From the NCBI GenBank assembly GCA_002490835.1, contig DKUU01000039.1, positions 1 to 64,000 of the forward strand: a stretch of DNA of 64,000 bases, written 5' to 3'. This document shows, piece after piece, positions 36,767 to 45,267 of this stretch. Source of the DNA: Lachnospiraceae bacterium UBA7196 (GTDB lineage: Bacteria > Bacillota > Clostridia > Lachnospirales > Lachnospiraceae). The notes under the pieces were generated by a model. That model searched no databases and was not told the origin of the DNA. It saw only the letters and a program-made list of their open reading frames with translations. The position numbers and the translations under genes were made by a program. Within the stretch, counting starts at the first letter, position 1. Each line of letters opens with the position of its first letter.

Positions 36767-39385
36767 TTACAAAGTCCCTTTCATTTTTCTAAGCGTCACA
36801 TATATTCTGGGATAATGATTCTGCAAATAACGCTTGAATCTATAATATCTATCGTTCTGTTCCCATTGTTCACCGGCAACAGTATGTTCTGCAAATTGCT
36901 GACTATCTTCTCTGATGCTTTCCCCGACATTGCTTCCTCCCAAAATCAATGCGTAATCGGCTTTCGGATATGCAAGCTTTCCATTCCACAAACTATTATA
37001 TAACTCCTGATATTTCCCGGACATGGATTTAATATCGGGAAATTGAATTAGCTTAATGGCCTCTTGGTATCCCGCCAATTGAGACTTATCTTTTATTATC
37101 CCTCGTACAACTTGCAAAAATTCTTCTTTCATGCGATCCAGCGAAACAGTCCAGCCACAATTCATTTCTTTCACACGTCTGCCTAATGCCCCAATATCCG
37201 TCACAATCACGGGTATTCTGTTTAATATAGCTTCTGTTACTGTATAGGAGTAGGTTTCCGGCCAGACAGACAAAATACCAATTATGTCTATCTCATGCTC
37301 TTTTAACAAAACCGGCAAATCCTCCGGAGCATAATAACCCGTTTTTATTAAATTATCCTGTTTCTGACATACCAGTTTTTCTACGCCTATTCCGCCGAAG
37401 ATATGCCAGTTTACCGCATCCCCCAGATTTTTCACAATTTCATTAACAATTTCTCCACCTTTAGCCTTATTCAGCCCACCGATAAAAGCCACGTTTAATT
37501 TTTTCTTCGTTGCCGGAAGTTTTGGTGTTTCAAAAGAATTTATAGCATATATTAGAACGCCTTCATCCTCCAACACCACTTTTATCTGCAAATTTGAACC
37601 ATCTAAAAGTTTTTGCGGTATGACACAGGAAAACCCGACTTTTGATTTCGAGTTATCACTGATAACATCCGGTCTGCACACTTTCTCCGCCGGAATCAAT
37701 CTTTCATTATTGCTCCCGTTTCGAACCTCTAAATAAATCTTTTCCCCTGTGTTTCCTCCCTTTTCTTCCAAATACGCCCAGCCTGTTACTTTATATGAAA
37801 AACCGGCCTTTTCAACCTTCTCATACATCACCCGGATATTGCCGGAACACATAGTTTCGTATGCGTTTTTTTTAATCGGCGTATATCCATGTTCTATTAC
37901 CCTTATTTTGCCTCTTATAAATGGATAAAAACCTCCCCAAATATCCAGTGCGCTCTCGTCCGGAATTACTAATTCTCTGCAGATATCCAAAACCTCTGCG
38001 CACTTTTTTCTCCATATCGATATATAATCAATCTGATCTGTAATATCCATATTGGTATGCAAGCATTCCCTGCAATCCATATTACTTCCCAGACAATAAA
38101 CGCCACACTCATCATCTTCTCTGGTTAATGTAACAGACGGACATACAAAGAAAAAATCATGCAGCGTTAGTACGATTGGAACCTTATATTCCCTCGCAAC
38201 ATAAAAAATATCAAAGGAAGTGCTGATTACATGGTGCACATGGATTACATCAATTTGAAATGCTGCTAAAATATTTTTCCATAATTCAGCAAATTTTTTG
38301 TTAGTGAATTCATATATGGATTTTTGAGGACCGATATAAAACTTGAACGCCTTTTCTTGCTCACCAAAATAGGCTGTCAAGTTCAAATAGGACCCGTTTC
38401 TGGCCGCAACAAATATATTATATTGGTCTTTCAGTCCGGATACTAAATCCCTTACATGAAACTGCGTTCCGCCAACATTATCAACCGCGCCTTTTCGGAA
38501 ATCTGATTGGAGAACATAAAGTATATTTTTTTTGTTATTACATAAATCAAAATATATTCCTACATTTTCTCCCACAAAACCGTTCGGGTTATCTCTCACA
38601 TGTATATCATTGAGATGCATTTGTTTCGGATAACGTTTCCGCAAAATTCCGTCATGCAGTCTGATATATTTTTCCTTTTCCTTAGATACAAAAGACTTTG
38701 TACCACTATGGTAGATATAGGTGTCATCACACATAACATGATGATATCCCGCCTGCTCTGCCCTATTACAGAAATCATTTTCTTCGCCGTAACCTTTTTC
38801 AAAGGTTTCCGCATCAAAACACCCGACTACATCAATCACTTCACGCTTTATAAACATACAAAACCCATGGGCAACCGTAATTCTGGGATATTTCTTCAAA
38901 CTGCACCGCTCTACAATCTCCGCTGCCTGGTCTACGCTCAAATATTCGGGTAATTCATTCTCTTCACAGAATTTTGGAACAGAACACAGTGTTGCATTAT
39001 TTGAAAGCGGTGTAACCGTTCCGATTGCTTTATCGCTATAAGCACATTCGACTATTTTTTCAATCCATTTTTCCGTTACAATCGTATCTGAATTCAATAA
39101 AATAACATCATGATCCGTTGACTGCTCCATTCCCAAATTAATGTTATTGGAAAACCCTTTATTCACCTCATTATGAAATACAACGGCTTTCTTTTGTCTC
39201 TGTTCTTCTAAAAACGGCTTGATCCGTTCATCGGGACTGTTGTCATTAATCAGGATCAGTCGGTTTTTCCCCAGATCCGTATATTTATATATACTTTCTA
39301 AGCATTTCACCAAATCCTCATAAGCATTATAAATCGGAATAATAATATCTACGCTGTTTCCGGCCCAATCTACTCTCTTATCCAA
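36767..39385 (-). CDS. Bifunctional glycosyltransferase: GT2 plus GT4 with inserted beta module
   Basis: This 872-residue fusion has an N-terminal GT-A domain (SVDIIIPIYNAYEDLVKCLE, LLNSDTIV as metal motif, YGEENDFCNRAEQAGY), which is of the rhamnosyltransferase type. From about residue 285 a GT-B domain of family 4 follows (VDNVGGTQFHVRDLV, HVHHVISTSF). A beta-rich module (about 505-620, GWAYLEEKGG ... RPDVIS ... VGFSCVIPQKLL) is placed between the two halves of the GT-B domain, and the second half resumes at LNVAFIGGLNKAKG. The module is similar to the two at the C-terminus of the 1463-residue transferase. The enzyme could add two sugars in sequence. It follows the GT4 gene at 39396 with a 10-base gap. 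Confidence 0.87.
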   Translation of the reverse strand: MDKRVDWAGNSVDIIIPIYNAYEDLVKCLESIYKYTDLGKNRLILINDNSPDERIKPFLEEQRQKKAVVFHNEVNKGFSNNINLGMEQSTDHDVILLNSDTIVTEKWIEKIVECAYSDKAIGTVTPLSNNATLCSVPKFCEENELPEYLSVDQAAEIVERCSLKKYPRITVAHGFCMFIKREVIDVVGCFDAETFEKGYGEENDFCNRAEQAGYHHVMCDDTYIYHSGTKSFVSKEKEKYIRLHDGILRKRYPKQMHLNDIHVRDNPNGFVGENVGIYFDLCNNKKNILYVLQSDFRKGAVDNVGGTQFHVRDLVSGLKDQYNIFVAARNGSYLNLTAYFGEQEKAFKFYIGPQKSIYEFTNKKFAELWKNILAAFQIDVIHVHHVISTSFDIFYVAREYKVPIVLTLHDFFFVCPSVTLTREDDECGVYCLGSNMDCRECLHTNMDITDQIDYISIWRKKCAEVLDICRELVIPDESALDIWGGFYPFIRGKIRVIEHGYTPIKKNAYETMCSGNIRVMYEKVEKAGFSYKVTGWAYLEEKGGNTGEKIYLEVRNGSNNERLIPAEKVCRPDVISDNSKSKVGFSCVIPQKLLDGSNLQIKVVLEDEGVLIYAINSFETPKLPATKKKLNVAFIGGLNKAKGGEIVNEIVKNLGDAVNWHIFGGIGVEKLVCQKQDNLIKTGYYAPEDLPVLLKEHEIDIIGILSVWPETYSYTVTEAILNRIPVIVTDIGALGRRVKEMNCGWTVSLDRMKEEFLQVVRGIIKDKSQLAGYQEAIKLIQFPDIKSMSGKYQELYNSLWNGKLAYPKADYALILGGSNVGESIREDSQQFAEHTVAGEQWEQNDRYYRFKRYLQNHYPRIYVTLRKMKGTL

Positions 39386-39395
39386 TTCTTCTCTC

Positions 39396-40808
39396 CTACA
39401 TCTCGCAAATCTGCCCGCGATATAAATTTATCATTTTCGCAATATGTTTATCATAATCCCATTCGTAATCCCATTCGCATATTTTCTTATTCATCCTTGA
39501 TAATATATTTCTGTCTTTATAAATTTTTTCCAATACGTTGCGTAATGCGCCGTTATCCTGTTGTATCTGTATAACAATCCCCATCCCCGGACTTTCACCC
39601 AATAACTCTTTCGCCCCAACATAAGATGACATGATTACCGGTACGCCAAAACTAAACGCCTCCAAAACCACCATCCCGAAGGTTTCCCTGCAAAGGCTCG
39701 GCACCACCAGTACATCCATATTACGAAAGACCATTTCCATTTCCTTTTTATTATACGGTGCATGACGATATAAATAAGGGCAATTCAAATCTGGCGCATT
39801 GAAATAGATATGGCATTCAAACTCCGTCATTCCAGACGCATACATCGCATCCAGCGTTTCTTTCAAATACCAATATCCTTTAAACCGTTGTCCGGAACCC
39901 AAATAGCCAATTTTTAGTTTTCCATTATATTTATTGATTCGTCTATTGTCTTTGATTCGTCTGTTTGTGATAGGGATAATCTCTCCCTTCACTTTTCCCA
40001 AATACGATTCAAATACCTGACGCGACTGCCTGCTGTTAAAATGAAAGCACGTTATATTCCGATACATCCGCAGGTAATATTCGCGCAATGCTTCATACAA
40101 TTCCAGCTGGCATTCAGACACCACCCTTTTACTTCCGTCATCCTCTTGCCCTATATTTACGAAATTCCTGTTCTTTTTCCTTATATTCCTTACATACATT
40201 TTATAAGGCAGTACTTTAGGAGAATACTCAAGCCAGTGGAATATCTTATTCTCTTTCAATTTTTTGTACATATCTGAATGCTGCCATATGATCTTTTTTT
40301 CCGAAACAACAGCCCCCATACAGGAGGCACATCGCCGCCAATCTGTCCGATCGCAATTTTTTCCGTTTTCCAATAAATTTACTTTCGGGCAAAGGCCGTA
40401 GTAGTCATGGGTCGTAAATACCACCGGTATTCCAAGCTTTTTAGCCGCTTCGAGAAATGTACATTCTATTCCCATAAAACTATGCATATGAATAATGTCA
40501 GGGGAAATCATTTTTAGAAATGAAAAAAATCTTTCGAAGCTGTTCTGCTCTAACAAACGCTCCATATGCACTATTCTTTTGCCTTCTGTAACCGGCAATG
40601 GGTTAATAATATAATGACACGGTAAGTTTCCCCACTTCCCGGTTCTGATCTCTGTCCGACCTTTGAGCCTGCGGTTAAATCTGCCCGGCACCAAAAGCTG
40701 CACATCATTTCCCAATTCACATTCACCTTGTGCCAAATCCAAGGTATACTGCACCAGTCCGCCATTCCTGACCGGTGGTAGTCCATGTATATAGTGCAGT
40801 ATTTTCAC
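39396..40808 (-). CDS. Glycosyltransferase family 4
   Basis: This 470-residue GT-B enzyme has the N-terminal PVRNGGLVQYTLDLAQGE acceptor loop, an insertion with cysteines (KNCDRTDWRRCASCMG) that resembles a metal or disulfide site seen in some GT4 members, and the donor block EAFSFGVPVIMSSYVGAKEL. The start is GTG at 40808 with AGGAAAGGG upstream. It is the first gene after the promoter at 40933-40961, hence the likely head of the large minus-strand operon. The leader between promoter and gene is about 118 bases. The insertion makes it longer than the usual 370-400 residues. Confidence 0.88.
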   Translation of the reverse strand: MKILHYIHGLPPVRNGGLVQYTLDLAQGECELGNDVQLLVPGRFNRRLKGRTEIRTGKWGNLPCHYIINPLPVTEGKRIVHMERLLEQNSFERFFSFLKMISPDIIHMHSFMGIECTFLEAAKKLGIPVVFTTHDYYGLCPKVNLLENGKNCDRTDWRRCASCMGAVVSEKKIIWQHSDMYKKLKENKIFHWLEYSPKVLPYKMYVRNIRKKNRNFVNIGQEDDGSKRVVSECQLELYEALREYYLRMYRNITCFHFNSRQSRQVFESYLGKVKGEIIPITNRRIKDNRRINKYNGKLKIGYLGSGQRFKGYWYLKETLDAMYASGMTEFECHIYFNAPDLNCPYLYRHAPYNKKEMEMVFRNMDVLVVPSLCRETFGMVVLEAFSFGVPVIMSSYVGAKELLGESPGMGIVIQIQQDNGALRNVLEKIYKDRNILSRMNKKICEWDYEWDYDKHIAKMINLYRGQICEM

Positions 40809-40932
40809 ATTTTCCCTTTCCTGTTATTTCTTTCGTTATAATCATCGCTTTAGAGTCATTTCCGCTAAAAAAGAGCGCAAAAAGTCATAATACGATATAC
40901 GCAATCGTCTAATAGCTATCACCATTCTATTT

Positions 40933-40961
40933 AGTATACCAAACTATAAAATAAAAGTAAA
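40933..40961 (-). promoter_or_regulatory. Sigma-A type promoter at head of the large glycan operon
   Basis: On the minus strand, TTTACT (40956-40961) and TATACT (40933-40938) are separated by 17 bases. Transcription should start near 40926 and enter the GT4 gene at 40808. The 45 bases around this promoter closely resemble the promoter at 42010-42038. Confidence 0.65.
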
Positions 40962-40973
40962 GCTTACGCCAAC

Positions 40974-41918
40974 TTAAAATAATTTCCAGTCCTTCACTCT
41001 CATCCACCCAAACCACACCAGATGCAGCGCATACCCCGCCCACAGATTCAGATACGCCCGCAGATATCGTTTCTCCTTAAAAAACGCCATCCGTTCTCTC
41101 TGGGCGCGGAGATTCTCCCCCATAAGCTCCACAGTCCTCGACTGGCTTGCGCGGCTGTCTGACCTAATCCGATAAAGATACAGCTTACGCATCGTCAGTA
41201 CAAATCGCCTTGCATTTTCCGCAATTATATGACTCGTCAACACATCTTCAAGCTTCCTGCCGGCCGGAAACCGTACTGCGCCCTCTGTCCCTCCGTCAAA
41301 GACGCGTTTTTGATACAGCTTATTCCATACAACCGTTTCCCACATCTTATATTTCCCGTGCCACTGGCGGAGCATCTGCTCCGAAGACATGCATACTACT
41401 TTCTCCTTTTCCTGCGCTCCGGTCTGCCTGCGCCGTAGTTCATCGCCCTCACACAAGCTTTCCTGTTTGCCTCTTCCTATATTAGAATGTAATAACTCGT
41501 TTTTAACATCTGTCAAGTTCTCTGTTGAACACTTTACAAAGGCGCAGGCCGCAATATCCGCCTGATATTTTCTGGATAGCTTATACAGGATCTCTATAAA
41601 ATCAGGCGTCACTACATCATCCGAGTCTACAAAAGCAATATATTCACCTCCTGCACAGTCAAGTCCTGCATTTCTGGCTGCAGAAGGCCCCTGATTCTCC
41701 TGATGTACCACCCGTATTCTGTCGTCCCCTGCCGCGTATCGATCGCAGATTTCCCCCGAACCGTCCGTGCTGCCATCATCCACCAAAATGATCTCCAAAT
41801 CCTCGTATGTCTGCGCAAGCAGCGACTCCACGCACTCTCCGATATACTCTTTTACCTGATACACCGGCACAATAATTGAAATCAGCGGTGCTCTCTGCTG
41901 TTTTGGCAACTGCCTCAT
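40974..41918 (-). CDS. Glycosyltransferase family 2 (EpsH/CpsO-like)
   Basis: This 314-residue inverting GT-A enzyme starts with ISIIVPVYQVKEYIGECVES and continues with LVDDGSTDGSGEICDRYA, ENQGPSAARNAGLD and the metal motif AFVDSDDVVTPDF. The C-terminal part is short, with a possible membrane-associated helix near LRAYLNLWAGYALHLVW. It differs from the GtrB-like enzymes in having no paired spans, so it acts on a cytoplasmic acceptor. It has its own promoter and leader hairpin (41960-42038) and is separated by 165 bases from the next gene, so it is probably a single-gene unit. It diverges from another GT2 gene at 42173. Confidence 0.9.
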   Translation of the reverse strand: MRQLPKQQRAPLISIIVPVYQVKEYIGECVESLLAQTYEDLEIILVDDGSTDGSGEICDRYAAGDDRIRVVHQENQGPSAARNAGLDCAGGEYIAFVDSDDVVTPDFIEILYKLSRKYQADIAACAFVKCSTENLTDVKNELLHSNIGRGKQESLCEGDELRRRQTGAQEKEKVVCMSSEQMLRQWHGKYKMWETVVWNKLYQKRVFDGGTEGAVRFPAGRKLEDVLTSHIIAENARRFVLTMRKLYLYRIRSDSRASQSRTVELMGENLRAQRERMAFFKEKRYLRAYLNLWAGYALHLVWFGWMRVKDWKLF

Positions 41919-41959
41919 ATTTTACTATTTCCCATCTTTCCGTATGCCATGTCATAATG

Positions 41960-41992
41960 AAAAAGACGTAGAGCTGCGTTTGATGCTACGTC
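41960..41992 (-). terminator. Leader hairpin with U-tract (candidate attenuator) before GT2 gene
   Basis: On the minus strand, a GACGTAG / CTACGTC stem (41965-41971 with 41986-41992) is followed directly by five T (41960-41964). It starts about ten bases after the predicted transcription start of the promoter at 42010-42038 and lies upstream of the GT2 start codon. It therefore looks like an early terminator that must be read through. Confidence 0.5.
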
Positions 41993-42009
41993 AGGTTCTA
42001 CGCTATATC

Positions 42010-42038
42010 AGTATAGCAAAATATGAAATAAGTGTAAA
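42010..42038 (-). promoter_or_regulatory. Sigma-A type promoter for GT2 gene 40974-41918
   Basis: TTTACA (42033-42038) and TATACT (42010-42015) on the minus strand are separated by 17 bases. The sequence is very similar to the promoter at 40933-40961 over and beyond the two boxes. Confidence 0.7.
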
Positions 42039-42092
42039 GCCTTCGCTTTTTTAATGAGTTCTACTAAATCCAAAATTCTTATTTCTCAAAAA

Positions 42093-42121
42093 TTGCGCAG
42101 ACTTCTATTTCATGTTATGAT
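42093..42121 (+). promoter_or_regulatory. Promoter with extended -10 for plus-strand GT2 gene
   Basis: TTGCGC (42093-42098) and TATGAT (42116-42121) are separated by 17 bases. TG one base upstream of the -10 box makes an extended -10 element. The GT2 gene begins 51 bases downstream, after a GGGAGG ribosome binding site. Confidence 0.55.
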
Positions 42122-42172
42122 AAATTTGATCAAAAACGTAACTTCCATAATTCGGGAGGACAATATCCGCAT

Positions 42173-43318
42173 ATGACCGAAAAATTTAAGCTCAGCATTA
42201 TCGTACCCGTTTACAACGGGGAAAACTATATAGAAAGCACCGTACGCAGCCTTTTAAACTCCTCTTACCGCAATCTGGAGCTTCTCCTGATCGATGACGG
42301 CTCCACCGACGGGTCCCTTTCTCTCTGTCGAAAGCTGGCGGAGTCAGATTCTCGTATACAAGTGTTCCACAAGGAAAACGGCGGTATCGGCGATGCCAGA
42401 AATTTCGGCCTTTCCCATGCCACCGGCGACTATGTCGGCTTTTGCGATCAGGATGACCGGGTATCAGATGAAATGTATCAGAAGATGTTAGAAAGGATCG
42501 CCGTTGATGGAAGTCAGGCGGCTGTCTGCGGCGCTTACAGGCAAAAGAGAAGCGGCCGGAAAGTCATTTTTGAACAATATACGGATGCGGTGTATGACAA
42601 ACCCTCCATCGCGGAGAAACTGCTTCTCCCCATGCTCTTTAGAGGCTTCGCTTCCCACACCAACAACGAGATCAACATCTATATGAATATTTGGAAGTGC
42701 GTCATATCAAAGCAATTGATTGATGACAGCAAAATGGAATTTCGTACATTTGTCACACATGAAGATGATTTTATCATGCTTTTGCAGCTTTTTTTGTGTG
42801 CGAATAAAATATCTACCTTATCGGATATTTTATACTACTGGAACACTAACCCAAAATCGGAAGTACACCGCAGTACAGAAAAATACCGCCAAAATTTGGA
42901 TGAACGGCAGAATAATCTTATGATTTATGTGCAAAAACAGCTTGCAGATCATGGAATCTCTTCGGATATCATAGAGGAATACACTTATGTACAGCAATGC
43001 CGAAACGCCCTGCTGCAATTAGACAATTTAGCTGCATTACCCGCAAAGAAACGGACGCACGGCTCTGTTTCCTTCAATACAAAAATGAAAGCTCTCCGCG
43101 CCTGCGAAAGCATTTCCTACATTCAGTCAGCTAAAACCGCTATCGCTCCGCAAAAGGGGTTTGTGCGGAACACTGTCATTATATGGCTACTGCGCAAAAA
43201 GCTCATCGTCGCAGCCTATTTGATGAATCGGCTCATCAATGTTATCCGGTCTTTTGTGGAAAAGTATGCGATCAGTGAGAGACTAGAGAGATGGATGAAG
43301 AGGCGAGGTGAGCGCTAA
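42173..43318 (+). CDS. Glycosyltransferase family 2, on the opposite strand
   Basis: This 381-residue GT-A enzyme starts KLSIIVPVYNGENYIESTVR and continues with LLIDDGSTDGSLSLCRKLA, GGIGDARNFGLSHATGDYVG and the metal motif FCDQDDRVS. The C-terminal 150 residues are helical and basic, ending ERLERWMKRRGER, a possible membrane-peripheral tail. It is one of only two genes on the plus strand in the window. It diverges from the GT2 gene at 40974 and converges with the small nuclease-like gene at 43328, only ten bases away. It has its own promoter, so it can be expressed independently of the main operon. Confidence 0.9.
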   Translation: MTEKFKLSIIVPVYNGENYIESTVRSLLNSSYRNLELLLIDDGSTDGSLSLCRKLAESDSRIQVFHKENGGIGDARNFGLSHATGDYVGFCDQDDRVSDEMYQKMLERIAVDGSQAAVCGAYRQKRSGRKVIFEQYTDAVYDKPSIAEKLLLPMLFRGFASHTNNEINIYMNIWKCVISKQLIDDSKMEFRTFVTHEDDFIMLLQLFLCANKISTLSDILYYWNTNPKSEVHRSTEKYRQNLDERQNNLMIYVQKQLADHGISSDIIEEYTYVQQCRNALLQLDNLAALPAKKRTHGSVSFNTKMKALRACESISYIQSAKTAIAPQKGFVRNTVIIWLLRKKLIVAAYLMNRLINVIRSFVEKYAISERLERWMKRRGER

Positions 43319-43327
43319 GCCACCTCA

Positions 43328-43822
43328 CTATAATTCCGAATATTTTTCATCCATATTCTTTTCGGAAATCTTCAAATTACCATTATAGTGCTTCATTAAC
43401 TCTTTCCGCAGCTTACTTACGCTTGGATCATTATACAATCTCGGAACTGTGCTGCAAACGATTCTCGCACAAATTCTCCGCTGAAGCGCCGTTCCATATC
43501 TGTCAATCGTTTCTTTTATCTGCTGAATCGCATGTCGTATATCCGTTCCTTTCAGTTCAACAAAAATAGCCGTCGGACACTCCGAATCAAAAACAACATA
43601 TAAAAAATCACATTTCTGTACATCCTGCACACCGGAAATCATCCCGCCATCCACATGAAATAGACTTATAGTGTATCCCCCGTCATTTATAAGATTATAT
43701 CGTTTCCCCTTTTCCGCGCAGGTGGCATTACTCCTACAGTCTCTGTAAACAACACAATTACCCTTGTTCGTACACGCAAAACTCCCATTTGAGCAGCAGT
43801 CACTTAGTTTATCACAAATCAT
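43328..43822 (-). CDS. Small Cys-rich protein with PD-(D/E)XK-like core, partner of ABC-type ATPase
   Basis: This protein of 164 residues has seven cysteines in the first 35 residues (3, 9, 10, 17, 23, 29, 35), suggesting metal binding. The middle reads KCDFLYVVFD then AIFVELKGTDIRHAIQQIKE, which gives Asp72, Glu89 and Lys91 in the D...E-x-K spacing of restriction-endonuclease-like folds, followed by the QQI helix often seen after them. I do not recognise a named family. The start overlaps the ATPase gene upstream by 11 bases. ATPase and nuclease pairs of this layout occur in antiphage systems such as Septu (where the nuclease is HNH), so a defence role is a reasonable inference. No DNA-binding part is visible. 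Confidence 0.6.
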   Translation of the reverse strand: MICDKLSDCCSNGSFACTNKGNCVVYRDCRSNATCAEKGKRYNLINDGGYTISLFHVDGGMISGVQDVQKCDFLYVVFDSECPTAIFVELKGTDIRHAIQQIKETIDRYGTALQRRICARIVCSTVPRLYNDPSVSKLRKELMKHYNGNLKISEKNMDEKYSEL

Positions 43823-45137
43823 ATTTTATCTCCAGCATTTCCAGCTTTTCAGCTTCTTCATTAATTTTTTCCGAAATGGAATCTATTTCCAAAGATTCTA
43901 TCAATCCGGACGGTTCATCAATGATATTTTTTAAGAAGTCACCACCCTTTTCATTAATCTTATATGCCGAAATTTTTTGCGGAGAAATTCTAAGCTGCTT
44001 TTTAATAATCGTTTCTTCATTTTTAGCTGCATACCGATTTTCAACAGCTGCAGATTGTATCAACAAATTCGCTGAAGATAGTATATACGGGCTGTGCGTT
44101 GTAATCAAAAATTTGCTGTTACTGGAATTCATAGTCAACGCAATAAATTCAACCATATGTCTCTGTGCCTCCGGATACAAATGCGCCTCCGGTTCTTCCA
44201 AAACAACATACGCCTTTTTTTGTTCCAGAATAATAATAAACAGGAGCAGTAAAATCCACAGGGATTCCTGCTGTCCGGATGAACCGTAGATTAGCTTCAC
44301 CCAATGGGTATCATCAAAATAGAGTTTTTCTCCATCGGTATCATTGACATAATCCGCTTTCAAAATATACTTTATCAATTTTTTAGCTATGTCAATATCC
44401 GTATTCTTAATCTGTCCCTGCACGGTTTTCAAATAATCGCTTACAACGCTTTCAATTTTTGTTCCAAAGCGGGTTCTTGTAATTCTGATTCGCTCCATAA
44501 ACTCTTTCATTGACAAATCAAGCGTTGTGATATCAATTACATCCAACTGATCTGACAATACGGATAAAAGGCTTCTTCCGGCCGGAATATAGATAATCTC
44601 TTCGTCAGATCCGAATATTTCATTGGCCAGTTCCGTATAATGCTTCTTCATCTCATTCTTTAAATTAACCTTAGTACTAAAACTGGTAACAAAATCTATC
44701 TTATCCTGATACAAATTTTGCGTATAAATATAAATTGCATCATCGAAAGAATTACGAATTGCTTTTCCCATCTCATCCGAAAATTTAAATAAAGCATATC
44801 CCTCTCTCAGCTTAATGATCACCGACTGTTTGTTTGCGTAGGAATAATATATTTCAAACGCAGGCATATGCTTCGTCGTACCAAAACAGCCCATAAAATT
44901 CCGACGGATATATTTTAAGAAATTAATATAAAGCTCATTCGAATTTGTATCCAAAAAAAGAGAATCCTGTAGAACAAAATCAACATAATAATCCCGTATT
45001 TTTTTACAAAAAAACAAAACTTTTCCGATTGTACTTTTTCCCGATGCCTGAGGGCCGATAATCATGTTAATATTTTTATCTACGTCAATTCTAAGATTGC
45101 TGATCGGGCCAAAATTTTTAATTCTTAAAACGCTCAT
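43812..45137 (-). CDS. ABC/SMC-type AAA ATPase (AAA15/OLD-like), likely conflict-system component
   Basis: This 441-residue stand-alone ATPase has Walker A GPQASGKST (28-36), the signature YGSSGQQES (284-292), Walker B VVLEEPEAHLYP (311-322) and the switch His in THSP (347-350). There is no long coiled coil and no TOPRIM domain, so it is not a full OLD nuclease. The middle region (80-270) is helical. Proteins of this kind, called AAA15 or PtuA-like, usually work with a separately encoded effector, here the overlapping Cys-rich protein at 43328-43822. A promoter lies 49 bases upstream. It interrupts a series of glycosyltransferase genes, so the pair was probably inserted as a unit. Confidence 0.82.
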   Translation of the reverse strand: MSVLRIKNFGPISNLRIDVDKNINMIIGPQASGKSTIGKVLFFCKKIRDYYVDFVLQDSLFLDTNSNELYINFLKYIRRNFMGCFGTTKHMPAFEIYYSYANKQSVIIKLREGYALFKFSDEMGKAIRNSFDDAIYIYTQNLYQDKIDFVTSFSTKVNLKNEMKKHYTELANEIFGSDEEIIYIPAGRSLLSVLSDQLDVIDITTLDLSMKEFMERIRITRTRFGTKIESVVSDYLKTVQGQIKNTDIDIAKKLIKYILKADYVNDTDGEKLYFDDTHWVKLIYGSSGQQESLWILLLLFIIILEQKKAYVVLEEPEAHLYPEAQRHMVEFIALTMNSSNSKFLITTHSPYILSSANLLIQSAAVENRYAAKNEETIIKKQLRISPQKISAYKINEKGGDFLKNIIDEPSGLIESLEIDSISEKINEEAEKLEMLEIKYDL

Positions 45138-45185
45138 ATCCTGATATACCTCGCATGCGCCAAACTACTCCTGTTCTCCGCATCT

Positions 45186-45213
45186 ATTATACCATATTCT
45201 TTCTATTCCACAA
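45186..45213 (-). promoter_or_regulatory. Promoter for ATPase/nuclease-like pair
   Basis: On the minus strand, TTGTGG (45208-45213) and a consensus TATAAT (45186-45191) are separated by 16 bases, with TG one base before the -10 box. Predicted start is near 45179, about 42 bases before the ATPase ATG at 45137. Confidence 0.7.
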
Positions 45214-45267
45214 CCAAAACATACCGGATACCGCCCGATTTCCAATAGCAAAAATCCTCCAGCCTCT

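Noticed and set aside
43305..43326. GAGGTG/CACCTC hairpin between convergent genes as a terminator
   Set aside because: The stem is short and bulged and no U-tract follows on either strand.
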